A stretch of DNA of 64,000 bases from Arthrobacter terricola (lineage in GTDB: Bacteria; Actinomycetota; Actinomycetes; Actinomycetales; Micrococcaceae): positions 1 to 64,000 of the forward strand of contig NZ_SMRU01000002.1 in the NCBI RefSeq assembly GCF_004354015.1, given 5' to 3'. Below are positions 34,135 to 42,367 of the stretch, piece after piece. Each line of letters starts with the position of its first letter. Position 1 is the first letter of the stretch. The notes below the pieces were generated by a model that made no database searches, was not told where the DNA came from, and was given only the letters and a program-made list of their open reading frames with translations. The position numbers and the translations under genes were made by a program.

Positions 34135-34677
34135 TCAGCGCCCGGCGGAACTCCGCACCCATGCCAGGGCCCGGTCCCGGCGGATGTCGTCACCACGTAC
34201 GGTTTCAAGCCGCACGGCAATCGTGTCCACGTCGACCAGCCCATGCTCAAGGAGGGCGTTCACGAAGACGCGGTCCTTGGCCCGGCCGGCGACGAGCTTG
34301 GCCGCACATAGATCGTGCGGTTCAAGGCAGAGTCCGGTCCGGCCATTGGTGTTGGCGTTATTGACCCTCACAAGCCTGTCCGTCCAGCCCTCGGGGAGCA
34401 CCGCGGTGTCCATGCCGACGCCTTGGACATAAAACCCGTGTGTTTCGTGGAAGAACGACATCTCACCGATGGCCGCGTCCAGCTCGGTCGCCAACGACTG
34501 GGCATCATCGTCCTCCATCGGAGCGACGTCGACTTCCTCGGACATCGTCGCCTCGAGCGGCAACTCGTCCTCCGTGAATGACCCCAGGATTGCCTGGCTG
34601 CCGATGATCACGACGGTGTCGTGCCGGATGATTTCCGTCGCAGCCCGAATGGCGTGCTCCAACTGGCTACGATCCAT
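34135..34677 (-). CDS. Nucleotidyltransferase-fold protein (DUF6036/AbiEii-like), putative toxin
   Basis: The 180-residue protein has VVIIGSQAILG at about 22-32, the G-S/G nucleotidyltransferase start, followed by MSEEVDVAPMED with the acidic E/D-x-D pattern, then FYVQGVGMDTAVLP and DLCAAKLVAGRAKDRVFV, matching DUF6036/AbiEii-type proteins. Such enzymes serve as toxins that modify tRNA or proteins. ATG 34677 is inside the end of the upstream gene, so translation is coupled. A longer frame to 34716 has no homology. Confidence 0.7.
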   Translation of the reverse strand: MDRSQLEHAIRAATEIIRHDTVVIIGSQAILGSFTEDELPLEATMSEEVDVAPMEDDDAQSLATELDAAIGEMSFFHETHGFYVQGVGMDTAVLPEGWTDRLVRVNNANTNGRTGLCLEPHDLCAAKLVAGRAKDRVFVNALLEHGLVDVDTIAVRLETVRGDDIRRDRALAWVRSSAGR

Positions 34678-35212
34678 GCCGCGTAGCCTTGTGAATGGCC
34701 AAGAGCCTCTCCTCATCTGTCAGGACTCCGGCGAAGGGCGTCATCTGGCGCAGGTCACTGGACCGCTCGTCCGGGCGGAGCATCACCTCAATAAGGTTCT
34801 CAACCGGGCCGGCGAGCAACGCCGACCATTCACTCACCCATCCGTCGGCAAAGGAGCCTCGGGACCTTGTCGCAAGACGGGCGAGGTTCACCCCCGCCTT
34901 AGCCAGCACAGCCTGAGGATCGACACGCAACTTCTCGGCAACGGCCCGGTGCAACTCATACGACACCCGTTCCTCCCGCCGTTCAAACACGGGCCGGCCG
35001 GCCCGGGCCTTCTCCAGCAGACGCTGACTCACCGAAGGACTGACGGCCGTCGCCTTGGCGATCCCCCGAACCGTCATGCCCTCGACCCACAAAGAAAAGA
35101 CAGCTTCAGCGCGGCTATCCGAAGCCGCGACCATTTCCCGACGCGCCTTATTGGCCGCCTCGCCAGCAACTTTCACCTTCTGGATGAGCTCATCCGTCAA
35201 CACGGTGGACAT
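34667..35212 (-). CDS. HTH protein, probable antitoxin/repressor of the nucleotidyltransferase
   Basis: The 181-residue protein has a helix-turn-helix near 45-68 (MTVRGIAKATAVSPSVSQRLL) after a basic helix, then an unrecognised C-terminal part of about 110 residues that ends in EERLLAIHKA. Its end overlaps the nucleotidyltransferase start. A perfect 7-bp dyad begins four bases upstream of its ATG, so it probably represses its own operon. The pairing parallels AbiE, where an AbiEi-type repressor/antitoxin is coupled to an AbiEii nucleotidyltransferase, but the family of this HTH protein is not recognised. Confidence 0.6.
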   Translation of the reverse strand: MSTVLTDELIQKVKVAGEAANKARREMVAASDSRAEAVFSLWVEGMTVRGIAKATAVSPSVSQRLLEKARAGRPVFERREERVSYELHRAVAEKLRVDPQAVLAKAGVNLARLATRSRGSFADGWVSEWSALLAGPVENLIEVMLRPDERSSDLRQMTPFAGVLTDEERLLAIHKATRHGS

Positions 35213-35215
35213 GCT

Positions 35216-35234
35216 TGTATCCTACCCGGATACA
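35216..35234. promoter_or_regulatory. Candidate autoregulatory operator TGTATCC-n5-GGATACA
   Basis: A perfect 7-bp inverted repeat with a 5-base spacer lies directly upstream of the HTH gene start. Its position fits repression by the HTH protein. Confidence 0.55.
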
Positions 35235-35773
35235 GGTTTTGGCGAAAGTTAGCGATGTGCGGACTCTTCGGCGTTTTCCTCAAGTGGGCGGCAGGCGCTC
35301 CCGTTTGACCGGCAAGGATCGATTCCACGAGTGCTCGGTCGAGTCATGGGCGGAACCAATGCGGCGCCGCGCGCCAAACCGATGATTGCGCGCGGCAGCT
35401 CCCACAAAAAGGTACCAAGCCAGTACCTGATGGTTCTTGGATACTATGTAGTCGAACCGATGCCCCAAAGCGTCGTCTGGGGTGAATCCTTTGATCCCGC
35501 GGGCGCCCAAGTCCGTCGCAGAAACGGACAAGAGCAGGGTCTTGCGGGTCGTTGCATCGCGCAGCCGTGTGGATCAACGCGCGAAGTTCCCCTTGATCTG
35601 ATCTTCGGAAGGAGGCCCCGAACGTCCGTTTCATTTCAAGGAAGCAGCTACCGGCTTTTGTCAGCAGGACACAGCACTGCAGGACACTTCTCTTGGGGAA
35701 CAGTGCGGTATGAACGCGTCTGGTTGCTTAGGCCGGCGTTTGGGGAGCGAGCGGCGACGTAAGGGCATGGTAG
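35235..35773. other. Decayed sequence upstream of the HTH operon
   Basis: The minus strand contains partial frames, such as GARGIKGFTPDDALGHRFDY and MKRTFGASFRRSDQGELRAL, that look coding for short stretches but are interrupted and change phase. I cannot name the source gene. The stretch lies between repeat D and the adk scraps. Confidence 0.35.
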
Positions 35774-35995
35774 CTACTCTCCGAAACGGCGTCGGCGGGC
35801 CTGGTCTTTTTCATGGATGATTCCGAACGGAATGGTTGGTGAAAGCGCCACGGTGAAGTGGTCGAAATCGCGGCGCGTTACAAGGACCCCTCTGCGATGT
35901 GCAGCTGAGCCGGCATAGCCAGCTGCGATTACAGCGTCAAGCTTTTCGTACAACTCCGCTTTGTGCTGGATTTTGATGTCGGCAATGATCTGCAT
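35774..35995 (-). CDS. Small conserved hypothetical protein
   Basis: The 73-residue protein starts at ATG 35995 after AAGAAAGG, with [20 protein letters not shown], a helix rich in Ala/Gly ([15 protein letters not shown]), then [17 protein letters not shown] and VPFG-like [10 protein letters not shown]. Similar short proteins occur in Arthrobacter, where the R-G-x-L-V-T-R-x-D-F-x-x-F-T-V-A-L-S pattern is conserved. The function is unknown. It is next to adk scraps in the island edge. Confidence 0.55.
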   Translation of the reverse strand: MQIIADIKIQHKAELYEKLDAVIAAGYAGSAAHRRGVLVTRRDFDHFTVALSPTIPFGIIHEKDQARRRRFGE

Positions 35996-36182
35996 GACCT
36001 TTCTTGGTTCCTTTCGAATTGGTGCTGCCGCTGAAGTTGTAAGGCGGCGAAGCCACTGGCTGGTGGTGGTGTCTGGTGATGCCCTCTGCGTCACCTTCGG
36101 GGCGCGAGGGCGGGCTGCTTGGCGGCGCCGGGAGGCGCGTGCCCGTTGTCCCTGTTGACGAAGTCGGTCGGTGCAGGGCCGG

Positions 36183-36367
36183 GAGAAACCCGTTTTCGAC
36201 CTCGGACCCGCCAATCCGGTCACGCACCATCTTGTTAGTGACGCTGTCCGGAACGAAATCTCCGTTGTCCATGTACTTCTTGGCCTCCCTGCCGAGCGGC
36301 GTCCCGGCCTTCACGTTCGCGCGGAAGATATCTCCGGTGGAGATGGCCACAACGCCGAGGCGTTCTT
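36183..36367 (-). pseudogene. adk: Adenylate kinase internal fragment (minus strand)
   Basis: From about 36367 the minus strand reads [19 protein letters not shown], then [20 protein letters not shown] and [16 protein letters not shown], the NMP-binding part of adenylate kinase. Homology stops at 36183. The P-loop codons that should precede it are not upstream on the same strand. Instead they lie on the plus strand at 36383-36427. A TAA sits two codons before ERLG. Confidence 0.85.
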
Positions 36368-36382
36368 AAATCCGTTGCGAGA

Positions 36383-36427
36383 ATGCTGATTATTGGACCT
36401 CCCGGCTCCGGAAAAGGTACGCAGGCG
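36383..36427 (+). pseudogene. adk: Adenylate kinase first 15 codons (plus strand)
   Basis: ATG 36383 begins MLIIGPPGSGKGTQA, the P-loop of adenylate kinase, and homology ends exactly at 36427, the base before the stop codon of the convergent acyl-CoA ligase. It is head-to-head with the internal adk fragment. It marks the border between island and catabolic region. Confidence 0.82.
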
Positions 36428-37978
36428 TCAGTGCGCAAATTGATTCCGCAGCTCCGCCTTGCGGATTTTTCCGCTGGCTGTCCGTGGCATTTCGTCTATG
36501 AATGTCACCGATTTTGGAATCTTGTAGCGGGCGAGCCGGCCGTCCAAATGGGCACGAATCCGGGCTTCGGTAAGACGTTCCCCCGCACGGAGCGTGATGA
36601 TGGCCCGCGGAACTTCACCCCACTTCTCGTCCTCGACGCCGATGACAGCTACCGAAGCTACCTCGTCGAGTTCGGAGATGACCGCTTCGATTTCCGCCGG
36701 GTACACATTCTCTCCTCCGGAAATGATCATGTCCTTGATCCGGTCCGAGACGAACAGGAACCCGTCCTCATCCACGTGGCCCACGTCGCCCGAACGGAAC
36801 CAGATTGAGTCGGAGTAGCCTGCCGCGGTGGCGTCGGAACGGTTCCAGTATTCCTTGATGACGTTCGGACCGGAGATCTGGATTTCGCCGGTCTCCCCCA
36901 CCCCGGCCTGCGCCCCTGAATCACTCACGATGCGGATGTCGGTGAAGAAGTGTGGAAGGCCGGCCGAGCCTGTCTTCTCCCGAGACCTGTCCGAGGGAAG
37001 CATGGTGGTTCCCGGGGCAGTTTCGGTCATACCGTAACAATTGGAAAAGCCGATACCGCGCGCCTCGTAGGCGTCGAGGACCCGGATCGGAACTGCCGAA
37101 CCGCCACAGGTGAGCTTCGCGAGTGACGACAGGTTCGCTGAAGCCCACGTGGGATCTTCGCAGAGCATCTGGAAGGTCGTTGGCACTCCGCTGAGCGTAG
37201 TGACCTGATAGCGACCGATCAGCTCAAGAACCCTGCCTGGAACGAACTTTGACTCCAAAACGGCGGTTCCGCCCTTGAGGATGATCGGGAGCAGTCCCAT
37301 GTCCAAGGCGGCCACATGGAACAGGGGCGCGATGAGTAGCACCACGTCGTTGCGACTCGTGTCCATGTCAATGATGGCGTTGAGGCAGTTCCAGGTGATG
37401 TTGCCGTGCGTGAGCAACGCACCCTTCGGTTGGCCAGTGGTGCCTGAGGTGTAGAGGATCATCGCGCCGTCGTCGAGGCTGACCGCCTCATCGATTGGTG
37501 TGGCGGCCGCCGCGTTGATCACCGAATCATAATGTTCGACGCCGGATGGCAACTTTCCGACGGAAGCGGCCGGACCGCCGTCGGCGTCCACTTTTAGCCG
37601 GGTGCCGACGGAGGTTCCGTCGACGGCGGCCGCAGCCAATGGCTCCAGGCTCTCTGCGTTGATGAGGTAACGAGCGCCAGAGTCCTGCAGTTGGAACTGC
37701 AACTCAGGGGCGGCGAGCCTCGTGTTGAGGGGAACGAAGATGGCGCCGAGCAGGCCGCAGGCGAAGAAGGACTCAACAAAGGAGGTGTCGTTCTCACCGA
37801 GGTACGCCACGCGATCGCGCTTGGCCACGCCACGGGCCCGAAGGGCGTTGGCAAGCCGGTCTGCACGATCGGCGAGCTCGGCGTAGCTCACCGCTCGGTC
37901 TGCGCAGACGAGGGCGGGCTTCGGACCGGATTTGGGGCGGCGGCGGCGCAGCCAGGATCCAACGCCGTTGTTGTCCAT
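36428..37978 (-). CDS. Acyl-CoA synthetase (ANL superfamily)
   Basis: The 516-residue ligase activates a carboxylic acid with ATP and CoA. Motifs include ILYTSGTTGQPKG (P-loop A3) near 178-190, YGMTETAPG (A5) near 320, SGDVGHVDEDGF (A7) near 398, DRIKDMIISGGENVYPAEIE (A8) and the C-terminal lysine in RTASGKIRKAEL near 505. The NRTD equivalents appear intact. It is the last gene of the five-gene operon that begins at 41665. The substrate is unknown; medium-chain or aromatic acids are typical. Confidence 0.88.
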   Translation of the reverse strand: MDNNGVGSWLRRRRPKSGPKPALVCADRAVSYAELADRADRLANALRARGVAKRDRVAYLGENDTSFVESFFACGLLGAIFVPLNTRLAAPELQFQLQDSGARYLINAESLEPLAAAAVDGTSVGTRLKVDADGGPAASVGKLPSGVEHYDSVINAAAATPIDEAVSLDDGAMILYTSGTTGQPKGALLTHGNITWNCLNAIIDMDTSRNDVVLLIAPLFHVAALDMGLLPIILKGGTAVLESKFVPGRVLELIGRYQVTTLSGVPTTFQMLCEDPTWASANLSSLAKLTCGGSAVPIRVLDAYEARGIGFSNCYGMTETAPGTTMLPSDRSREKTGSAGLPHFFTDIRIVSDSGAQAGVGETGEIQISGPNVIKEYWNRSDATAAGYSDSIWFRSGDVGHVDEDGFLFVSDRIKDMIISGGENVYPAEIEAVISELDEVASVAVIGVEDEKWGEVPRAIITLRAGERLTEARIRAHLDGRLARYKIPKSVTFIDEMPRTASGKIRKAELRNQFAH

Positions 37979-38106
37979 GTGTACGGCTCTCCTATCGGAG
38001 CGAAAAGCAAGAGGGGAAAGAGAGGGTCACCGCGCTGCGGCGCGGATTGTCTACCGAGGGGAAACGGCCACTTGGGGTTTACCGGCGGCCGCTCCCCTTG
38101 AACGGC

Positions 38107-38562
38107 CTATTTGTAGAAGCGCGCGAGGAATTCGGCAACGACGGCGGGGCCTTCCTGGCCTTCGATTTCGATGGTGGCGTAGACCTTGATCTGCGCGCCG
38201 CCTTTGACTTCGGTGACTTCGGCGATGGTGGCTTGCATACGGACCTTGGAGCCGACCTTGACCGGGGAGGTGAAGCGGACCCTGTCCAGGCCGTAGTTGA
38301 CCTTGGTGGTGACACCGTCGACGTCGAACAGCTCGCCCCAGAACGGGATGATCAGGGACAGGGTGAGGAAGCCGTGGGCGATGGGGGCGCCGAAAGGGCC
38401 GTCTTTGGCGCGTTCGGGATCGGTGTGGATCCATTGCTGGTCGTCCGTGGCGTCGGCGAACAGGTTGATTTGTTCCTGGGTGATTTGGCGGTAGTCGGTG
38501 GTGCCGAGGTCCTTGCCGGTCAGAGTGGGCAGGGTGTCGAAGTCGACGACGAGACGGGGCAT
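38107..38562 (-). CDS. MaoC-family (R)-enoyl-CoA hydratase
   Basis: The 151-residue hotdog-fold protein has the hydratase 2 motif FADATDDQQWIHTDPERA (catalytic Asp and His), then GPFGAPIAHGFLTLSL and YGLDRVRFTSPVKVGSKVR. It hydrates enoyl-CoA to 3-hydroxyacyl-CoA. Length is normal for the single-domain type. Its neighbours, an acyl-CoA dehydrogenase and an SDR resembling 3-hydroxyacyl-CoA dehydrogenase, make a beta-oxidation-like set. Confidence 0.9.
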   Translation of the reverse strand: MPRLVVDFDTLPTLTGKDLGTTDYRQITQEQINLFADATDDQQWIHTDPERAKDGPFGAPIAHGFLTLSLIIPFWGELFDVDGVTTKVNYGLDRVRFTSPVKVGSKVRMQATIAEVTEVKGGAQIKVYATIEIEGQEGPAVVAEFLARFYK

Positions 38563-38602
38563 GGTGGCCTCCTGTGGTTGTGGGCGTGGATAGAGCGTGG
38601 GT

Positions 38603-39832
38603 CTAGCGGGTAAAGGCGCTTTCGCCGGTCAGGGCGCGGCCCACGATGAGGGCGTTGATTTCGTGGGTTCCTTCGTAGGAGTACACGGCCTCTGCGTCGG
38701 CGTGGAAGCGGGCAACGTCGGTTTCCAGGGTGATTCCATTGCCGCCGGCGAGTTCGCGGGCCAGGGCGACGGTTTCGCGCATCAGCAGGCTGGTCTGCAT
38801 CTTGGCCAGGGCGGAGTCCTGGTCGCGGTAGAAGCCCTTGGCCTGCTGTTCAGTCAGCCGGACCACGAGCGAGAGCGAAGCGGTGATGTTGCCGAGCATG
38901 CGGGCGAGCTTTTCCTGCACGAGCTGGAACGAGGCCAACGGGCGGCCGAACTGTTTCCGTTCCCCGACGTAGGACAGGGCGGCTTCGAACGCGCCGGCCT
39001 GGATGCCGGTCGCGATCCAGGCCACGTCCGAGCGCATGGCCTTCAGCATCGCGGCGACGTCTTTGAAGGAGTTCACGTTGTGCAGGCGCATGGATTCCGG
39101 GACCCGGACTCCGTCGAGGGTGATGTGTGCGTTTTGCATCATCCGCAGCGCGGTCTTGCCGTGGATCTTCTCCAGCCTCACCCCGGCTGCTTGGCGGTCC
39201 ACGAGGAAAGCTTTGACCTGCCCGTCGTTGACGTCGCGGGCGAACACGGCCAGGACGTCGGCGGTGGCGGCGCCGCCGATCCACCGTTTGGCGCCGTCCA
39301 GAACCCAGGTGCCGCCGTCGGGGTCTGCTTCGAAGCGGGCGGTGGTGGAGAGCCCGCCCGCGATGTCCGAACCGTGTTCGGGTTCGGTCAGGGAGAAGAC
39401 GCCTTTGAGGGAGAAGTCGATGACCTTGGGCATCCATCGGGACTGCTGTTCGGCGGAGGCGCCGACGCGGATGGCGGTGCGGAACAGGCCAGCCTGGGCG
39501 GTGTACCAGGTGGCCAGGGACGCGTCCGTACGCGCGAGTTCGAAGACCCTGAAGCCCTGATAGATCCCGCGGGCGGGCGTGGCCCCGGGGCCGGTCAGTT
39601 CAGCCGGTTCCATCAGGTCAAGGTCGATCAGCGGCCGCGCCAACTGCTCGGGGAACTCGCCCCGTTCCCAGTACTGGGCCAGCAAGGGTCTGGCCTCGGC
39701 GTCCAGGAAGACCCGGAGCCGGGCCAGGACCCGGCGCTCGTCCTCGCTGAGGAGGGACTCGGCGTCGTAATAGTCGCACGCCCCGTACAGGCGCTCCTGG
39801 ACTCCGCTCTCAATGACGGTCTCCGTGCCCAT
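38603..39832 (-). CDS. Acyl-CoA dehydrogenase, glutaryl-CoA dehydrogenase-like
   Basis: The 409-residue flavoprotein starts at ATG 39832, one base after the upstream stop. Features are the FAD-binding SLTEPEHGSDIAG, WVLDGAKRWIGGA, VPESMRLHNVNSFK, QFGRPLASFQLVQEKLA, and the C-terminal VYSYEGTHEINALIVGRALTG, with the catalytic Glu in YEGTHE. The ending resembles glutaryl-CoA dehydrogenases. It oxidises acyl-CoA and passes electrons to ETF. It lies between the amidohydrolase and MaoC genes. Confidence 0.88.
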   Translation of the reverse strand: MGTETVIESGVQERLYGACDYYDAESLLSEDERRVLARLRVFLDAEARPLLAQYWERGEFPEQLARPLIDLDLMEPAELTGPGATPARGIYQGFRVFELARTDASLATWYTAQAGLFRTAIRVGASAEQQSRWMPKVIDFSLKGVFSLTEPEHGSDIAGGLSTTARFEADPDGGTWVLDGAKRWIGGAATADVLAVFARDVNDGQVKAFLVDRQAAGVRLEKIHGKTALRMMQNAHITLDGVRVPESMRLHNVNSFKDVAAMLKAMRSDVAWIATGIQAGAFEAALSYVGERKQFGRPLASFQLVQEKLARMLGNITASLSLVVRLTEQQAKGFYRDQDSALAKMQTSLLMRETVALARELAGGNGITLETDVARFHADAEAVYSYEGTHEINALIVGRALTGESAFTR

Positions 39833-39833
39833 C

Positions 39834-40724
39834 TCAGCCGTCCAGTCCGAGCAGGCGCACGGCGTTGTGCTTGAGGATCTTGGGCCGGACCTCATTCTTC
39901 AGCGGCAGGTCCGCGAAAGCCCCTAGCCACTTCTGTGGCGTGATAAGCGGGAAGTCCGTGCCGAACAATACCTTGTCCTGGAGCACTGAGTTGGACATGC
40001 GCACGAGGGACTCCGGGAAGTATTTCGGGGACCAGCCCGACAGGTCGATGAACACGTTCGCTTTGTGCGTTGCGATGGAGTTCGCCTCGTCCTGCCAGGG
40101 CACTGAGGGGTGGGCCATGATGATCTGCAGGCCCGGGAAGTCCGCGGCCACCGCGTCCAGGAGTAACGGGTTGGAGTAGCCCAGCTTGATCCCGTAACCG
40201 CCGGGCAGCCCCGCTCCCATGCCGTTCTGACCCGTGTGGAAAATACAAGGTAGGCCAAGTTCCTGCAGTGTCTCCCACAGCGGGTAGAACTGCTCGTTGG
40301 AGGGGTCAAAGCCCTGCAGGGAAGGGTGGAACTTGAAACCCCGGGCACCGAGTTCGACCGCCTGGTGTTTGGCTCCGGAGATCGCTTCTTCCCCGGTGCG
40401 GGGATCCACGCTGCCGAACGGGATCAGCACATCGTTGTTCTTCGCCGCCCCGGCAATCAGCTCCGGGATGCTGTTCGGTTCGTGCTTGAGCTGGGTCCGG
40501 GCATCCACGGTGAACACGACGGCGGCCATGTTCAGCTCGCGGTACAGCTCGGCGATCCGGTCAAGTGAGGGCGTGCGGTCCTCGGCCTTGAAGTACTTCG
40601 CCGAAGCTTCCGTCAACGCCTCCGGCAGCGATCCGTGCCCGTGGCCGTCCACTTCGAGATGGACGTGCATGTCGATCGAATCAAGCTTTGCTGCGTTGAT
40701 GCCGGGTTCATAACGTACGGCCAT
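39834..40724 (-). CDS. Metal-dependent amidohydrolase (ACMSD-like family)
   Basis: The 296-residue TIM-barrel protein has IDMHVHLE (HxH metal site) at about 17-24, FKFHPSLQGFDP, CIFHTGQNGMG, IIMAHPSVPW and KVLFGTDFPLITP (metal Asp). The amidohydrolase_2 group includes ACMSD-type decarboxylases, lactonases and hydrolases. The gene is between the SDR and the acyl-CoA dehydrogenase and almost abuts both. Decarboxylation or ring-cleavage-product hydrolysis is a plausible role, but not shown by sequence alone. ATG 40724 is chosen. A second ATG lies six bases upstream. Confidence 0.8.
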   Translation of the reverse strand: MAVRYEPGINAAKLDSIDMHVHLEVDGHGHGSLPEALTEASAKYFKAEDRTPSLDRIAELYRELNMAAVVFTVDARTQLKHEPNSIPELIAGAAKNNDVLIPFGSVDPRTGEEAISGAKHQAVELGARGFKFHPSLQGFDPSNEQFYPLWETLQELGLPCIFHTGQNGMGAGLPGGYGIKLGYSNPLLLDAVAADFPGLQIIMAHPSVPWQDEANSIATHKANVFIDLSGWSPKYFPESLVRMSNSVLQDKVLFGTDFPLITPQKWLGAFADLPLKNEVRPKILKHNAVRLLGLDG

Positions 40725-40726
40725 GA

Positions 40727-41665
40727 TCAACGGGCCTCTGCCGGTTCGGGCTTGAGCTCTTCGGGCAGCGGCAGGAATTCCTCGCCGTAGCTTTGCAGCG
40801 TTTCCTTGCTGAACAGCGCCCCGGCGTTTTCCTGCAGGGCATCGAAGGACCAGCCGCCCTCGCGATATTCGGTGGTTGCCGCTTCGGGGTGGGTCCAGAC
40901 CTGCAACCGGTCCCCGCCGGCGCCGATGGCCTGGCCTGTGATGTTGGCAGCCTCGTCGGAGGCGAGGAAGGCAATGAGTCCGGCGACGTCGTCGGCCGTA
41001 CCGAAGCCCAGGTCATGGCGGAAGAAGGACGGCATGGCCTCGCCACGCTCGTCGGCTTCCACGGCCTTCTGGAAGTACGGGACAGTCTTGGTCATGGCCG
41101 TGGCGGCCACCGGGATCACGGAATTGACCGTCACCCCCGCCTTCTTCATCTCCAAAGCCCAGGTCCGGACCATGCCCACAATGCCGGCCTTTGCTGCCGC
41201 ATAGTTGCTCTGGCCGAAGTTGCCGCGCTGCCCCGTAGGGGAACCGATCGTGATGATCCGGCCGGCAATATTGTTTTCCTTGAAGTACGCGAAAGCCTCC
41301 CGGACGCAGGTGAAGGTGCCCTTCAGGTGCACGTTGATCACCAGGTCAAAATCCTCGTCCGTCATCTTCAGCAGGGACTTGTCCCGCAGGATCCCCGCGT
41401 TGGTCACCAGGATGTCCAGCCGGCCGAAGGCTTCGACAGCACCTGCCACCAGCGCCTTCGCAGCCTCCGTCGTGCCTACCGGAACAACCACGGCGGTGGC
41501 CCGGCCGCCGTCGGCCTCAATCCGCGCGACGGCTTCCGAAGCGGTCTCCGCGTTCACGTCATTGATCACGACGGCGGCACCCTGGCGGGCCAGCTCCCTC
41601 GCATAAGCCAGACCCAGGCCCTGCCCGCTCCCGGTAACGATGGCAACCTTGCCGTTCAAGCTCAT
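40727..41665 (-). CDS. SDR oxidoreductase, 3-hydroxyacyl-CoA dehydrogenase-like
   Basis: ATG 41665 starts MSLNGKVAIVTGSGQGLG, the Rossmann TGxxxGxG motif. NAGILRDKSLLKMTDEDFD is followed by the active site GSPTGQRGNFGQSNYAAAK (Ser, Tyr, Lys). The 312-residue length and a C-terminal extension of about 60 residues resemble the dehydrogenase domain of peroxisomal multifunctional enzyme type 2. It is the first gene of the operon, divergent from marR across 124 bases. Confidence 0.88.
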   Translation of the reverse strand: MSLNGKVAIVTGSGQGLGLAYARELARQGAAVVINDVNAETASEAVARIEADGGRATAVVVPVGTTEAAKALVAGAVEAFGRLDILVTNAGILRDKSLLKMTDEDFDLVINVHLKGTFTCVREAFAYFKENNIAGRIITIGSPTGQRGNFGQSNYAAAKAGIVGMVRTWALEMKKAGVTVNSVIPVAATAMTKTVPYFQKAVEADERGEAMPSFFRHDLGFGTADDVAGLIAFLASDEAANITGQAIGAGGDRLQVWTHPEAATTEYREGGWSFDALQENAGALFSKETLQSYGEEFLPLPEELKPEPAEAR

Positions 41666-41744
41666 GCTGTGCTCCCTTGCTCGATCTCTATGCATCCAGC
41701 CGTTGGGCATGGGATGCTGTTCTTCTTCCATGAAAATACGTATA

Positions 41745-41759
41745 GTTGAAAATGTCAAC
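41745..41759. promoter_or_regulatory. Candidate MarR operator GTTGA-n5-TCAAC
   Basis: The inverted repeat lies centrally in the AT-rich intergenic region between the SDR operon and the divergent marR gene, with a GTATAGTTG stretch next to it. A MarR-dimer-type dyad in this position could control both directions. Confidence 0.5.
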
Positions 41760-41789
41760 GATTTATTTTGAAGATTATTGGAGTTTCTT

Positions 41790-42260
41790 ATGACGATCGA
41801 AGCGAAGGCTGAGCAGCACCCTGCCGCGAAGGACCGGCTGGCAGGCGCTCCGATCAGCCAGGACGCGGGTTTCCTGCTGGCCAAACTCCATGCCGGCGGC
41901 TCGGTCGTCAACAACCGGGCCCTTGCGGAGTTCGACCTCAAGGAACGCTCCTACTCGGTGCTCATTCTTGCCGACAGCGGCCTGGAACCCACCCAACGGG
42001 AGTTGGCGGACTTCCTCAGCCTCGATCCCAGCCAGATCGTCGCCTTGGTGGACGAGCTTGAAAAGCGGAAGCTCGTGGCCAGAGCGCCGGGCAAACAGGA
42101 CCGCCGCGCCAAGACCGTGACCGCCACGGCCAAGGGAAACCAGCTCCTGGCACAAGCCGCTATCGCTGCCCGCCGGGCCGAATCGGAAGTGCTCTCCGCG
42201 CTAGACGCCGAGGAAGCCGCGCTGCTCAAAACCCTGCTGCGAAAAGCATTGTGGGGATGA
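41790..42260 (+). CDS. MarR-family transcriptional regulator
   Basis: The 156-residue protein has the MarR winged helix: LDPSQIVALVDELEKRKLVAR (recognition helix and wing start) preceded by LEPTQRELADFL, followed by DRRAKTVTATAKG, the conserved DxR wing. ATG 41790 with GGAG upstream is preferred to a TTG at 41778. It is divergent from the SDR/amidohydrolase/dehydrogenase operon and probably represses it, released by a phenolic acid or CoA thioester. Confidence 0.88.
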   Translation: MTIEAKAEQHPAAKDRLAGAPISQDAGFLLAKLHAGGSVVNNRALAEFDLKERSYSVLILADSGLEPTQRELADFLSLDPSQIVALVDELEKRKLVARAPGKQDRRAKTVTATAKGNQLLAQAAIAARRAESEVLSALDAEEAALLKTLLRKALWG

Positions 42261-42325
42261 ATCCCCCGGGCCGCAATACCCGACCCGCAAGCTGCTGCCC
42301 CACGCTCTCGGGACCAGCAAAACCC

Positions 42326-42367
42326 TTGACAGTTTGAGCCGCCATCGGATGTATTCTGTATTGCATG
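42326..42367 (+). promoter_or_regulatory. Promoter and PaaX-like site before the first paaX gene
   Basis: TTGACA at 42326-42331 is a good -35. The -10 could be TATTCT at 42352-42357, giving a long spacer of 20. The site TGTATTCTGTATTGCATG (42350-42367) runs into the start codon at 42365, so transcription may be leaderless. A related motif, TGCATTCTATTGC, lies at 59708-59720 upstream of the second paaX gene. Confidence 0.45.

Noticed and set aside
38597-39874. Long plus-strand frame opposite the acyl-CoA dehydrogenase gene
   Set aside because: Gly/Val/Asp-rich shadow; the minus strand carries all catalytic motifs.
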